A stretch of 64,000 nucleotides of DNA, taken from NCBI GenBank assembly GCA_947561395.2, contig OX387187.1, positions 32,779,829 through 32,843,828 on the forward strand, given 5' to 3'. This document shows, one piece after another, positions 42,398 through 53,608 of this stretch. Under the pieces are notes generated by a model. That model had not been told where the DNA came from. It saw nothing but the letters and a program-made list of their open reading frames with translations, and ran no database searches. Position numbers and translations under genes: made by a program. This stretch comes from Buxus sempervirens. Lineage: Eukaryota > Streptophyta > Magnoliopsida > Buxales > Buxaceae. Each line of letters starts with the position of its first letter. Within the stretch, counting starts at the first letter, position 1.

Positions 42398-42443
42398 ACC
42401 AAAGCTGAGCGCCCTCTCTCTCGCTCTGTCTTCTCCTCTGAAC

Positions 42444-43099
42444 ATGCACCGACAATCTCTGGGCTCGCCTTCTACGAAGCTCTACAGTCATGGAGGAGGA
42501 GGAGGAGGAGGAGGAAGAGAAGACAAGCTCGATGAGGAAGAGCGTAAGCGCAAGGACGGAGTAGGAGCAGAAGGAAGACCCGTCGCACTCGAGGAACACA
42601 ACAAGGCGGAGAAGCTTCATCGATCGGCTGCTGGAGTTGAGAAATCCATACATTTGATTCCGATTCTCTTGATTTTCTGCTTCCTCGTTCTCTATCTATG
42701 CTCCCATGATCCGGCTCAAAAAGGTACCGAACCCTGTACTGTTGATTGCTCTTCCTTGCTTCTTCGATCGAATCTTACATCGCTTTATCTCAACTTTATT
42801 TGTAGATTTAGCAGATTTTACCGGTTTCAGGCGGCCTTCGAAGCTGATAGGTAAAATGCAGGTCCTGATGATGAGATTTCGCTGTCTCGGAGCTTTTTTT
42901 GTGATTTTCTCGCTGAATTTTGTCTCCATCGTCGTGTCTGTAATTTGTAGATGCAGATTCTACCGATATTGACGATTTCAGACGATTTCTGGACCTCGAT
43001 AAAGCCGATGCGTTGGCGATTCGAAGCCATCGGAGCTTGCATGAGATCGGAAAAGACGCTCGGAGTTCCCGTTCACACAGAAAACTCGCCGATTTCTAG
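42444..43099 (+). CDS. Small conserved plant membrane protein, three exons (157 aa)
   Basis: Exons 42444-42723 (280 nt), 42806-42850 (45) and 42951-43099 (149) join in phase 1 to 474 nt, 158 codons with stop. Splice sites are AAAG then GTACCG, TTGTAG, ATAG then GTAAAA, and TTTGTAG. The N-terminal part is hydrophilic with an eight-Gly run (residues 17-24) encoded by GGA repeats. Residues about 71-87 (LIPILLIFCFLVLYLCS) form one membrane helix. The C-terminal part reads DFTGFRRPSKLI, then SHRKLADF at the end. I recall uncharacterised plant proteins of this layout, but no function is known to me. The CT-rich leader and the duplicated upstream DNA probably hold its promoter. Confidence 0.75.
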
Positions 43100-43130
43100 T
43101 CCGCATTAACGGGTTCCTTCTGCTTCCCCT

Positions 43131-43153
43131 TCTCTCTCTCTCTCTCTCTCTCT
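43131..43153. repeat. CT microsatellite in 3' region of the membrane-protein gene
   Basis: An uninterrupted TC run of about 23 bases lies just after the stop codon at 43099, probably in the 3' UTR. Confidence 0.85.
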
Positions 43154-43159
43154 TGCTCT

Positions 43160-44872
43160 CTGATTTGGCACGTGCGAGCTCCTTGCCGTTAAGATCGCAC
43201 GTGCTTAATCACAGGCCTCCCATCACCCTTGTATGCTTTGTTTGCACAGGATCTTCTTACGTGTTTTGATTCTCGCACGTGTCTCTCGACAGCGAGACTT
43301 GTAAAAATTTCTCAATTTATACTGAGAGAAAATAAAAATAAAGCAAAAAAGGAAATTCTTGAGAAAAAAAAAGGGGGGAAAAAAGGAAAAAAAAGAAGAA
43401 AGAGAAGTCTAAGCCTCGCAATACGACAGTGTGCTAACATGCACCATTGTGCGTATCTGTAGCTGTACATAGTAAGTGACGTTAATTGCTTCCAGCTGGA
43501 ACAGCAACCGTTACTGTTCCTCGAGGTTCGATTCACTGCCAAGTGCCAACTGGAAAGCAATGCTGTTTGATTCAGGTGCGTACAACACCCGTGGCTCTTT
43601 TTAATAATCGCCGCGCATGCTTCTGCAGAACGTTCTCCCTATTTACGATTCGTTTTAACCTTTTTCGGCTGCTTTCCCGGCAACCGGTAATGGGAAGTGG
43701 CGATCAACGAATGCGGGCCTCGTTAGTCCCTGTATTTAGCCTTGAAGTCCTTAAGTTCTTATCCGTTGCCAGTGGCAAGCTCATTTTCGGCAGTACCGTT
43801 ATAACGGTTCCCAGTTAATGACCGTTACATTAGTTTGAAACCTAATGTCAACACAGCCATAGGACGTTGTTTCCGTTACAGCGGCCGTTGATTCCGTTAC
43901 TCGCTTTGGATGCTCAGTGATACGGATTCTCTTTTCATGTTCTTATCCTCATTCTATTTTTCATTTTTCTTTCCTTTTTTTTTTTTTTTAATGTCTTTTG
44001 TGAAGATAAAGCCTTCATGGTTCGTGTCATGAATGGATGAGTTGAGATGATTGTGGGGTCCACCATGTCTTTGTATTATTGCATGACCGACTTGTTCGTA
44101 TGATGGCTTTAGGTATGGCCCACCGTGATGGTGGCTTTATGATAGACATCATGACATGGGTTATGGACGTAGAAGATACGTCCCAAGCGACCTAACCATG
44201 TGTTTGTTACTTTGTTAGTTAGTTCACGCAGTAACTTTTGATTCTGTGTTTCGCAGATCAAGAAAAGTTTAGATATTCAGTTTCTTTTTGGGTAGCTGGG
44301 GTGCTTTAAAGGGATTGTATAATTCAGACTGTTTGACGGTTGTGATTGATTTGGCTTTGTTTAACGGTCAGCCGGTAAAGGAGCTGGGGCCTACAAGGAA
44401 TTAGTAGGGAAAGGATTAACCTTGCTGGTTGTTGGCATTTCAGCTTTGGGAAGAACTTGTACGAGAAGCCAAGACCTGTTTGTTCAAGTCACTTGAGAGT
44501 TGAGAGTCTTTTTAAATGATTGATGTCCATTAGAACCAGATTTGGTAGCTTTATATACGTGGCAGATGAGTGAAGGGGACGGGTAGAGCTAAGATTGGCC
44601 CAGCTAAAATAATATTCAGTTTAGCACTCAAAGCATAATAAATTTGGAATATGTAATATTATAAAAGGATTTAAAATTAAAAAAAAAATAGAATATTGTA
44701 TTTTTGAAAGTTGTTAAGATTAAAGTGTAACGTTTTATTGTCTAGAGTGACTATAGGTTTGATCGATCGAATATTCCAGTGGTGAGACATATCCACTTCA
44801 CATGCGGACAGCCGCTCCAGCCAATGTGTATAGTCATATAAATTAACGTAAGATATATTGCTCAGAGGAATG
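43160..44872. other. Intergenic DNA downstream of the membrane-protein gene
   Basis: This contains the likely 3' UTR and then DNA without recognisable genes. Open frames on both strands (such as 43486-43818) show no family similarity. CCCACCGTGATGGTGG near 44119 is a short palindromic word. Confidence 0.45.
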
Positions 44873-44881
44873 GATGTGACA

Positions 44882-45032
44882 GATACCATATCAGCTAAAC
44901 CCTCACGATGGAACATCTACTAGTCCAACGGTAAAGAGTGTGTACACGTAGGTTTCATGCACCTATGTGGACATGTATTTCACCGTTGGACTGGTAGATC
45001 TTCCAGCCAAGGGCTTCGGCAAATTTCAAGTC
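44882..45032. mobile_element. Mutator-type fold-back MITE (151 bp)
   Basis: A 9-bp direct repeat GATGTGACA (44873-44881, 45033-45041) flanks a unit beginning GA and ending TC. The inner arms GAACATCTACTAGTCCAACGGT (44911-44932) and ACCGTTGGACTGGTAGATCTTC (44982-45003) pair at 20 of 22 positions; the outer arms pair at about 60 percent. The 9-bp TSD fits Mutator. No coding. Confidence 0.7.
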
Positions 45033-45041
45033 GATGTGACA

Positions 45042-46004
45042 TGGATCCATTTAGAATGTGGCATTTGATGAAAGGCTCCTTTTTTATGTTCCCTTAAATT
45101 AAACCATATGTTCATCTGTATCATAAAGAACAACCAACCCTGAATCTAATGTCTTGAGAAAGAAAATTGTAAATAAATTCAATCCTTCTTATTGTTAATC
45201 AAAAGATTAATGTATCAATAGTACTCCCCGCTCATCCAACTTCACACAGAAACGTACATGGGAGGACAAGGACATAGATCCTGAATACAAACAAATGCCA
45301 GGGCAAACTAATATTCGAGAGTGGGAGGTGTTCTGCTCTGATATCATATTAAATAACTATTGTACCTAAAAGCTTAAGCTGATAAATAAAGGTGTAACTA
45401 TGTGTATAAAGAGGGTCCAAATAGAATATCTCAACACTTATTACATGTTACAAAATATGTATGATATAGAAATGCACTCATTAGGAATTGTATGGATTAA
45501 AGAATTATCTATCATACCTATCGTAAGGGCCATTAATTAGTCAATGTAGGCTTTGGAATTCGAACACATCATAAATCCCAAGAGATTAAATTTTAATCTT
45601 TTTTAACTCATGGTGAGAGGCAAATCAAGAAAACGTTTCACCTATAATTTTAATAATACATTTTATCATATGTGAGAGTTGATATTTGATTAAATTGAAC
45701 TTGGAAACAAGCGAAGATGGATAAATCCTTAACATCGTTATTAGTTGCTTTTGATACCTGGACCAATCCGAGTTTTAAAACACTGATGAGAATCATGTGA
45801 AGGGGGCATCAATTGAGGTTGAATTCTTAAGTATTTGAAGTTGTGGTGTTCATAGGACTCAAAAAAACAAGATACTTGTGAGCCTTGAGACCAAGGATCC
45901 TGTTTTTATTGAGTTATAATAGATTAATGCCAAGGCTGCATATGGTTGGTGCAAAAACAATGGAAAGGAAATTAAAAAAAGTAATTTCCTTTCATTTTCA
46001 TTGT
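45042..46004. other. Intergenic DNA
   Basis: AT-rich, with no recognised genes or strong repeats. It ends at the Copia-3 TSD (TTTAT, 46005-46009). Confidence 0.5.
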
Positions 46005-46108
46005 TTTATTCTTACAAATTATACATTTAACTATCAAGTTGTATTAACTTAGATGAGTTAAGTTACAACTTAGTTAGTTAAGTATAGTTGAGTCAATTAG
46101 CTATTAAA

Positions 46109-46201
46109 AAGTGGTTGAACTGTCATAACAGAATTTGTCAAGTGGCTGAACTGTCACAAAAGAATTTGTCAAGTGGCTTAACTGTCATAACAAAATTTGT
46201 T
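46109..46201 (+). repeat. 31-bp unit, three tandem copies, in Copia-3 LTR U3
   Basis: Units start at 46109, 46140 and 46171, just upstream of the TATA box, where LTR enhancers usually lie. The 3' LTR keeps the same array near 51378-51470. Confidence 0.85.
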
Positions 46202-46225
46202 AGATAGATTTTTATTCTCGTTGTC

Positions 46226-46233
46226 TATATATA
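46226..46233 (+). promoter_or_regulatory. TATA box of Copia-3 5' LTR
   Basis: TATATATA about 110 bp before the LTR end, conserved in the 3' LTR (near 51498). Confidence 0.55.
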
Positions 46234-46344
46234 CACGAACTGTACTCCTTATTGAAATGATCAATACAATTACATTCTACTGGAATCTTCTCTGCTTCTT
46301 TGTATTCTGTTCTGTTTTGTTTTCTTTGGTCTCCATTTTCTACA

Positions 46345-46357
46345 TGGTATTAGAGAC
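46345..46357 (+). other. Copia-3 primer-binding site
   Basis: TGGTATTAGAGAC follows the LTR directly and resembles the initiator-Met site TGGTATCAGAGC with changes. Confidence 0.7.
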
Positions 46358-46375
46358 ATTAACTGCTTCCATCCA

Positions 46376-47225
46376 TGGCTAACGAAGCTTCTGAGACATC
46401 TCCAGTTATCAATTCTTCATGTTCAATGACACACAGTTTAGTTGATAATCCAGCTAGTCCTTATTTTCTTTACCATGGGGACAATCCTGGAGTTCAACTG
46501 GTTTCTCAGTTCTGAATGATCAGAACTATTTGTCTTGGAGTAGATCCATGATTATGGCCTTGAGTGCCAAGAATAAGGTTGGTTTTGTTGATGGCACTAT
46601 TCAGCAACTTGCAAAATCTGATCCTTTGTATGGAACTTGGAAAAGGTGCAATGACATTGTATCATCTTGGATACTAATGTGGCTGGATCTGAAAGAAAGG
46701 TTCAGTCAAGGCAGACCTAGAATCTATCAACTTCAGAAAGCTATTGCTTTGGTTTCTCAGAATCACGGCTCTGTTAGTGCCTATTTTACATGGCTGAAGG
46801 GACTCTGGGAGGAGCTTGCTAATTACAGGCCTCAACCTCCTTGCTCCTGCGGTTCTTCAAAAATTTCTGCTCAGTATCAATCTCAAGAATGTGTTCTACA
46901 GTTCTTGATGGGACTCGATGATGCCTACTCTCATGTGAGAGGTCAAATCTTATTGATGGATCCTATGCCTACTGTAAACAAGGTGTTCTCTCTAGTGTTG
47001 CAAGAAGAAAGATAAAGGGAGATTACTTCCCTACCTTAGCAGAATTTTGAAGCTACAGCACTTGTAAGTAAGACATTCCATCAACGACAGAACAATAATC
47101 AAGGAAATAGGAAGAATCGGCCGATCTGTAGTCACTATGGCATCCTTGGACACACCAAGGACAAATGCTACAAGCTTCATGGATATCACATAAGATATCG
47201 CTTCACCAAAGACAAGGGACCTACT
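46376..47225 (+). pseudogene. Copia-3 gag, interrupted
   Basis: The ATG at 46376 starts MANEASETSPVINSS and soon meets the NPASPYFLYHGDNPGVQL block of plant Copia gag. A one-base loss near 46512 shifts frame; the next frame has WSRSMIMALSAKNKVGFVDG and GLWEELANYRP. A stop at 47013 precedes the knuckle-like CSHYGILGHTKDKCY, in which the second Cys is Tyr, so zinc binding is probably lost. A hAT MITE then splits the coding sequence at 47226-47233. Confidence 0.85.
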
Positions 47226-47233
47226 GCTGCCGC

Positions 47234-47721
47234 TAGGGGTGCAACTCGGTTCGGTTCGGTCCGGGTTGATGTCAACCCAAAACCGAACCGAAAATATACA
47301 TAGTTAAACCGAACCGAACCGAACCGAATTGAAAACCAAACCAACAAAACCGAAAACCGAACCGAAAATATATATAAAAACTGAAACCCAAACCGAACTA
47401 CATGAAAACTATTCGGTTCAGTTTGGGTTAGACCAATATTCTTATCTTAAACAATGGTTTTTTTGTAATATCCTTTAAGTTTATCCTATATTATATTATA
47501 TATATGAATTCGGTTCGGTTCGGTTCGGTTTAGGGAAATAATGTATTCGGTTCAGTTTCGGTTCGGGTTCGGTTCGGTTCGATTTAATCGAACATGAAAC
47601 CCAAAACCGAACCGACCTAGTTCGGTTTAGGGATTTTTGGACCGAAACCGAACCGAAGCACTATAAAACCGAACCGAAGTCGGTTCAGGTTCGGTTTTAA
47701 CCGGACCAAGTTGCACCCCTA
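47234..47721. mobile_element. hAT MITE (488 bp) inserted in Copia-3 gag
   Basis: A perfect 8-bp duplication GCTGCCGC (47226-47233, 47722-47729) flanks inverted ends TAGGGGTGCAACTCGG and the complement of TAGGGGTGCAACTTGG. Subterminal DNA is packed with CGGTTCGGTT and AACCGAACCG words on opposite strands, giving a large fold-back. No coding. It inserted after Copia-3. Confidence 0.93.
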
Positions 47722-47729
47722 GCTGCCGC

Positions 47730-48166
47730 AAATCAAGCATCCAGTTCATATGTGCAAACTGATCAAAGATCGAATACTCCTCAATTTCCATTCTCTCAAG
47801 AGCAATGCTAGCAGCTCCTTGCTATTCTCAGGCCTCAGTTGGAGAATCACGTTGCTACCACTGCTGCTCAAAGTGCTATACAGGCTTCTATGAATCAAGT
47901 CAGCACACTTGAACAATCCTCTGATCAGCCATCCACTTCTACTTTCTCAGGTATTCCTATATGTCTCTCAAGTTCTTTTAACAAAGAGCAATCACATGAC
48001 TCTTGGATCATTGACAAAGGAGCTACCGATCATATGGAATGCTCTGTCTCTCATCTTACTACCGTTTCAACCACTTTCAATACTTTTGTGAGGTTACCTA
48101 ATGGTATATTAGTCCCTGTCACACATGTTGGCTCAATTCATTTGTTAGATAACTTGATCTTGATCG
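47730..48166 (+). pseudogene. Copia-3 gag-protease region
   Basis: Coding resumes after the MITE. The protease site reads WIIDKGATDHM where Copia enzymes have D-S-G, so the catalytic triad is altered. A stop occurs near 47809. The frame at 47839 runs to 48213 and changes near 48167. Confidence 0.8.
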
Positions 48167-49786
48167 ATGTTTTGTGTCTCTTCATTCACATTCAACCTAA
48201 TTTCCACCAATAAATTAGCCTTCACACATAATTGTTGCCTGACATTTTTGTTTAACAAATGCTTCATTCAGGACCTGCGTACATGGAAGATGATTGGAGT
48301 GGGGATGCTTGAGGGTGGTCTTTATCATCTTCAGCATCTTAAAAGTCAAATGACAGTCGATCAGTCTCATGCTATTCCTTCTCAAAACGATGCTATTGTT
48401 TCTTCTATTAATAATTCTGTTCATGATCATTCTACTTTTGATGTATGGCATTGTAAACTAGGCCATTTATCTTTCTCTCAGCTTAGTTTGTTAAACAAAT
48501 CTGTACCTGATATACATTTTTCTTCTACAAATAATCATTGTGCTATTTGTCCGTTGGCAAAACAGCATCGTGTACCTTTTCCTGTTAGCAATCATGTTTC
48601 TACTTCTCTATTTGAACTTGTGCATTGTGATATTTGGGGTCCTTTCTCTACTATTTCTATTGGTGGTTTTAGTTACTTCCTCACCATTGTTGATGATTTT
48701 AGTAGGGCTACTTGGGTTTATTTGATGCAGTCCAAATCACAAGCTAGGTCCCTACTCCAATCTTTTTGTTCCTTAGTAGAAACTCGGTTTAGTACTAAAA
48801 TCAAGTGCATTAGATCAAACAATGGCTTGGAGTTTGATCTAAAAGATTATTTTGCATCCAGAGGGATCATTCATTAGCTTACTTGTGTTGAGATCCCACC
48901 GCAAAATGGGGTTGTCGAATGCAAGCATCAACATATTCTTAATGTTGCCCGAGCATTAAGGTTTCAATCCAACCTTCCTCTTGAGTTTTGGGGTGACTGT
49001 ATTCTCACAGCCAGCTATCTCATCAATTGTATCCCCAGTTCAAAACTCCTAGAAAAATCTCCCTATGAACTTCTTCATTCTGTCAAACCTTCATATTCCC
49101 ACCTTCGAGTTTTTGGTTGTTTGTGCTACGCTCCTACTCTCAAAAGAAATCGCAGCAAATTTGACCCCAGGGCTCAGCACTATGTCTTCCTTGGTTACCC
49201 TTTTGGTGTCAAGGCCTACAAACTTTTTGACTTACAAACAAAGACAGTGTTTCTATCTCGAGATGTAGTCTTTTATGAATCTATATTTCCCTTTCATAAC
49301 ATTACACTTTCTCCCTTATCTCATCCTTCACATAATTCACCTATGATCCCTGCTCCTTTACCTGATTTTTCTCATACTTCACAACCTACTTTAAATCCTC
49401 CATCAGCCCCTACATCAGTACCTGCATCTATTATTAAAGAATATCACAATGCTGCAGATTCTTCTCACTTACATCCCTTGGGTTCTTCTCTTTCAACTTC
49501 TTGTCCTCTTTTGCCTCTTCATAGATCTTCTAGATCTAAGAACATTCCTTCTTATCTTACTGATTTCCACTGCAATTTAACTCATAGTATTCCTCACTCT
49601 CAATTTGACATGCCTTCAGGTTCTACACAATCACGTAAGCCCCATGATATCTCTTCATTTCTTACATATGACAGATTTTCTCCATCACATAAAGCCTATT
49701 CCATTTCTTTCTCTTCTCAACCTGAACCAAAAACTTATGCTAAGGCTTCTAAGTTACCTGAATGGTATGATGCTATGAAAGCATAA
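48167..49786 (+). pseudogene. Copia-3 integrase
   Basis: HCKLGHLS and CAICPLAKQHR (HHCC zinc domain), HCDIWGP, DDFSRATWVYLM and NNGLEF mark the core. The second catalytic Asp (normally DNG) is Asn. A TAG follows at 48875 and the frame shifts near 49110, after which [24 protein letters not shown] and a Ser/Pro-rich tail read in the 49121-49786 frame. Host-DNA insertion activity is lost. Confidence 0.88.
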
Positions 49787-50534
49787 TTAAAAGCTCTTAT
49801 TGATAACAACACCTAGACAGTTACTACTCTGCCTGAAGGGAAAACAGAAGTGGATAATAAGTGGGTATATAAGACAGAGAAGATCTTATGGCACTATTGA
49901 GAGGCACAAAGCCAGGTTGGTGGCTAAGGGATACACACAACAAGCTGGTCTTGATTATCAAGACACTTTCTCTCCCGTTGCAAAGCTTGTCACGGTCAAG
50001 ACTCTACTAACTATTACATCTACTCAAAACTGGCATCTACATCAACTCAATGTAAATAATACTTTTTTACATGGTGATCTTCCTGAAGAAGTATATATGG
50101 CTTTACCTCAAGGTTATGAGCATCCTAATTCTGGGAAACAGGGGGAAAAACTTGTTTGCAAGTTGAACAAATCTCTCTATGGATTAAAGCAAGCCTTTAG
50201 GCAGTGGTTTGACAAGTTATCCTCTTTTATTCTCTCTCAAGGTTTTATACAGTCCAAGGCTGATTATTCTCTGTTTGCTCGATCCATTGGCAACTCCTAT
50301 ACAACTTTATTGGTTTATGTAGACAACATAATTCTTGCCGGCAATGATCTTTCCTTCATCAATCAATTTAAGCAGATTCTAGATAATAAGTTCAAGCTTA
50401 AGGATCTCAGGGTTTTGAAATATTTCCTTGGTCTTGAAATTGCTCGATCATCCATAGGCATTTCTGTTTGTCAATGCAAGTATGCTCTAGAGGTCCTTGA
50501 AGATGCTGGTTACCTTGGTTGTCTGACCTGCTAA
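49787..50534 (+). pseudogene. Copia-3 reverse transcriptase, catalytic residues lost
   Basis: [32 protein letters not shown] and LYGLKQAF identify Copia RT. The first catalytic Asp is Asn ([12 protein letters not shown]) and the YVDD box reads YVDN, both G-to-A changes. Frame breaks lie near 49880. It could not copy RNA even if translated. Confidence 0.9.
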
Positions 50535-51271
50535 ATCACCTATGGTTCAGAATTTAAAACTTAGCAGATTTGAGGGTGAACTCATTCCTAATGTCATAGA
50601 GTATCGAAGACTTGTGGGCAAATTGTTATACTTGACAATCACACGACCAAATTTAACATATTTTGTCCAAGTTCTTAGTCGGTATCTTGATTCTCCTCAC
50701 AGCCTCATCTTGATGCAGCTTACCATGTTCTTCGTTACATCAAAGCCACTCCTGGCCAGGGATTGTTCTTTCCTTCTAATTCTAAGCTTCATCTCAAGGC
50801 TTTTTGCAACTCTGATTGGGCAACCTGTTCAAATACTCATCGATCCGTCACTGGTTACTGTATTTTTCTCAGGGATTCTCTCATTTCTTAGAAATCCAAG
50901 AAACAACACAGTCTCTCGGTCTTCTGCTGAGGCAGAATACCGCTCCATGGCTTTAGCTTGTTGTGAACTCAGCTGGTTGATTCTTATTCTCAAAGATTTG
51001 AATGTTGTTCATACCAATTCTGCACTGCTCTTTTGGTGACAACACAGCAACTTTACACATTGCTACTAACCCGGTGTTTCATGAAAGAACGAAGCAAATC
51101 GAAATTGATTGCCACATTGTTCGAGATAAACTTCAATATAGTATCATTCGGACTCTTCATGTTCCCACTGCTCACCAACTTGCTAACATTCTAACTAAGC
51201 CTCTTGCTACTGCTAGATTTACCTCTTTACTTGGCAAGATGGGCATGCATAATCTGCACTTGCCATCTTGA
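50535..51271 (+). pseudogene. Copia-3 RNase H and C-terminus, frameshifted
   Basis: YRRLVGKLLYLTITRPNLTY, SRSSAEAEYRSMAL and [19 protein letters not shown] follow in order, ending with [20 protein letters not shown]. At least three frame changes (near 50690, 50800 and 51040) break the domain. The stop at 51269-51271 overlaps the start of the polypurine tract. Confidence 0.88.
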
Positions 51272-51278
51272 GGGGGAG
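51270..51278 (+). other. Copia-3 polypurine tract
   Basis: GAGGGGGAG directly precedes the 3' LTR. Confidence 0.85.
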
Positions 51279-51615
51279 TCTTACAGATTATACATTTAAC
51301 CATCAAGTTGTATTAACTGAGATGAGTTAAGTTACAGCTTAGTTAGTTAAGTATAGTTGAGTCAATTAACTGTTAACAAGTAGCTGAACTGTCATAACAG
51401 AATTTGTCAAGTGGCTGAACTGTCACAAAAGAATTTGTTAAGTGGCTTAACTGTCATAACAAAATTTGTTAGATAGATTTTTATTCTCATTGTCTATATA
51501 TACACACGAACTGTACTCCTTATTGAAATGATCAATACAATTACATTCTACTGGAATCTTCTCTGCTTCTTTGTATTCTGTTCTGTTTTGTTTTCTTTGG
51601 TCTCCATTTTCTACA
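51279..51615 (+). repeat. Copia-3 3' LTR (337 bp)
   Basis: It matches 46010-46344 with roughly ten differences by eye and is followed by TTTAT. Confidence 0.93.
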
Positions 51616-51620
51616 TTTAT

Positions 51621-53608
51621 CTTCATTTTAAGAGGAAAACTTTGAGATTATTTTAGAAGAAAAATGAGAATCTTGCATTGTCATTGTTTGCTCTATTAAG
51701 GATATGCCACATATGCATGGGCCAAATGGACAAGCAAACAATGATGTGATGTGTGCATTGCATGTGGACTCTCATGGACGATCCATGCTTAAACCATGCA
51801 TGGCTTACTTGCCATGTGTGGACTCGTGGCCATAATATTTACTTTCTAATATGGTGGTGCTAATCTCTTTCTAATATGGTAATATGGTAGTGCTGATATC
51901 TTTCTGAAGTGGTGGTACTGATCTATTTTTAATGTGGTGGTGCTGATTTCTTAGATTTAGAAAGAGATAGAGATTTGAGGAGTTGTAATCCAAATTTGAA
52001 TGTATTATAAATAAGACTTCATTTTGGTTGACTAAGGCAACTTTTGAGAAGCCTTTGGTTAAACCATGTACTTTATCTTAATAGAAAAATCTTCCATCTT
52101 CATTGTATTTCAATTCTTTCATGAGGAAAACTTTGAGATTCTGTTAAGAAAAAAGAGAATTTTTTTTTTTTTTTTTTTACTTTTTTAAGAAAAGTACTTT
52201 CCGAGGGTTCACATTTTCCCATAATTGAAATGTGCAAATTCAACGGAATGGTTTGAATTTAAAGGATAGTTCGTGAATTCGCTTAACTGCTCTGGGGTTT
52301 GTAATTGATATACTCTCAAGCTATCAGAGGGGAGTTAACCCAATCTTTACTCAGCGTGAAATAGTTATATATCACTTCCTTCTAGCACAAGAAAAAGAAA
52401 AAGTAAAAGGGAACAAGAGAAAGAAAAGAAAATCAAAGTTTAGTATAGATGGGAATTCATCAACTTTAATTTCTACGCAATGTATTTAATGATGTTATAA
52501 GATGAGAGCGGTTAGAACTTTTTTTTTCTGATAAAGAGAGCGGTTAGAACATTATTGACTATTAAAACCAAAGTAACATAAAGTTGCTTTTGCCTTCGAT
52601 AGTTTTCTACTACAAACAAATTTATTATTTTAAAAATAATTATTAAATTCCTTTAATGATCCAACCTAATATATTAAAGGATAAAGAATATCATTGCAAA
52701 AATGATATCATAGGAAAAATAATAGAACAAAACTTGCCATGATTACTCAGTTGCTAAGGGAGAATGAAATCTTTGCTATATTTTCGTGAATTGGCGTCTG
52801 TTTTGGTGAGATACTACCATGTGAAACATTTCACAATCAGTTCTTTTCATTGTTGTACATGTTTCAAGTGGGACCGCATGGAAAAAAAACACTAACAGTA
52901 AGATGCTACATGTTAATTCAAGTAAACATAGCAGAATATCAATTTCATTCCGGTAATGGGGCAGCCTAGGTTTGGCCCAACTAGGCTGACTCTCCACGTT
53001 AATGATGTCTTTTGTTTCTCTTGATTTAGATTATTTGGTTGAATCAGATTGAATTCTTTGCCGATTCAATGCAAGCGCAAATCCTTGAATTGAAAGTCAT
53101 GCACCGATGCATCCATGCAGTGATTGACTAGTTCAGTGTAAAAATTCAGTTTCGAAAGAGAAACATACGTGTTATAAGACACTTATTTTTATTTGCTTAG
53201 CGATTAAGAATTCATGTGATAATTGTTAAAGACAGCGTAAGTAAAGTTGCATCATGGAATTCACCAAACATGTACGTCCATTAACCTCAGTACAAGATAC
53301 CAAACTTTAGACATAGAACTTTCCGACAAGCTCCAGGCAACAAAGAGCATCCCATGCCACAGCAAAGAAGCTGTCGGGACTCCCACATATCGGACAATCC
53401 ACATCTTCAACCATAGAATCATGAGAGCGAATTTAACATTTTTGTCTAAGAAAAAGGTCATCTGTAGCAAAAATATCCAACATTAAGTTACACGTTCTAC
53501 ATTTAACTCCTAACAAATGAAAAAAAAAAAAAAACAAGGGATAAATCATAGATGGCATGATCCAAAATCCAGACAAAGATATATCTACATACAAGTCTTT
53601 TAAGCCAC
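51621..53608. other. Intergenic DNA with a degenerate minisatellite
   Basis: AATATGGTGGTGCTAATCTCTTTCT-type units recur with variation at about 51837-51958. AGGAAAACTTTGAGATT occurs at 51631 and again at 52131, and a TATAAATAAG lies near 52007, so 51640-52170 could be an old solo LTR. The end toward 53608 should include the 3' UTR of the BPA1-like gene. No other coding similarity. Confidence 0.45.

Larger units (their letters stand above)
46010..46344 (+). repeat. Copia-3 5' LTR (335 bp)
   Basis: It starts TCTTACAAATTATAC and ends TTTTCTACA. Three copies of a 31-bp unit (AAGTGG-T-AACTGTCA-AA) lie at 46109-46201, and a TATATATA box at 46226-46233 fits the LTR promoter. Confidence 0.93.
46010..51615 (+). 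mobile_element. Copia-3: Ty1-copia retrotransposon, decayed, with hAT MITE in gag
   Basis: LTRs 46010-46344 and 51279-51615 are flanked by TTTAT (46005-46009, 51616-51620). Order is gag, protease, integrase, RT, RNase H. The unit is 5606 bp including a 488-bp MITE and its TSD. Many stops and frameshifts, plus loss of catalytic Asp residues in RT and integrase, show it is dead. Domain sequences differ clearly from Copia-1, so it is a different lineage: gag starts with the NPASPYFLYHGDNPGVQL type, and the end is the LTKPL and [11 protein letters not shown] type. Confidence 0.95.

Noticed and set aside
42285-42653. Minus-strand frame opposite the membrane-protein gene
   Set aside because: It is the shadow of exon 1, with a Ser run mirroring the GGA repeats.
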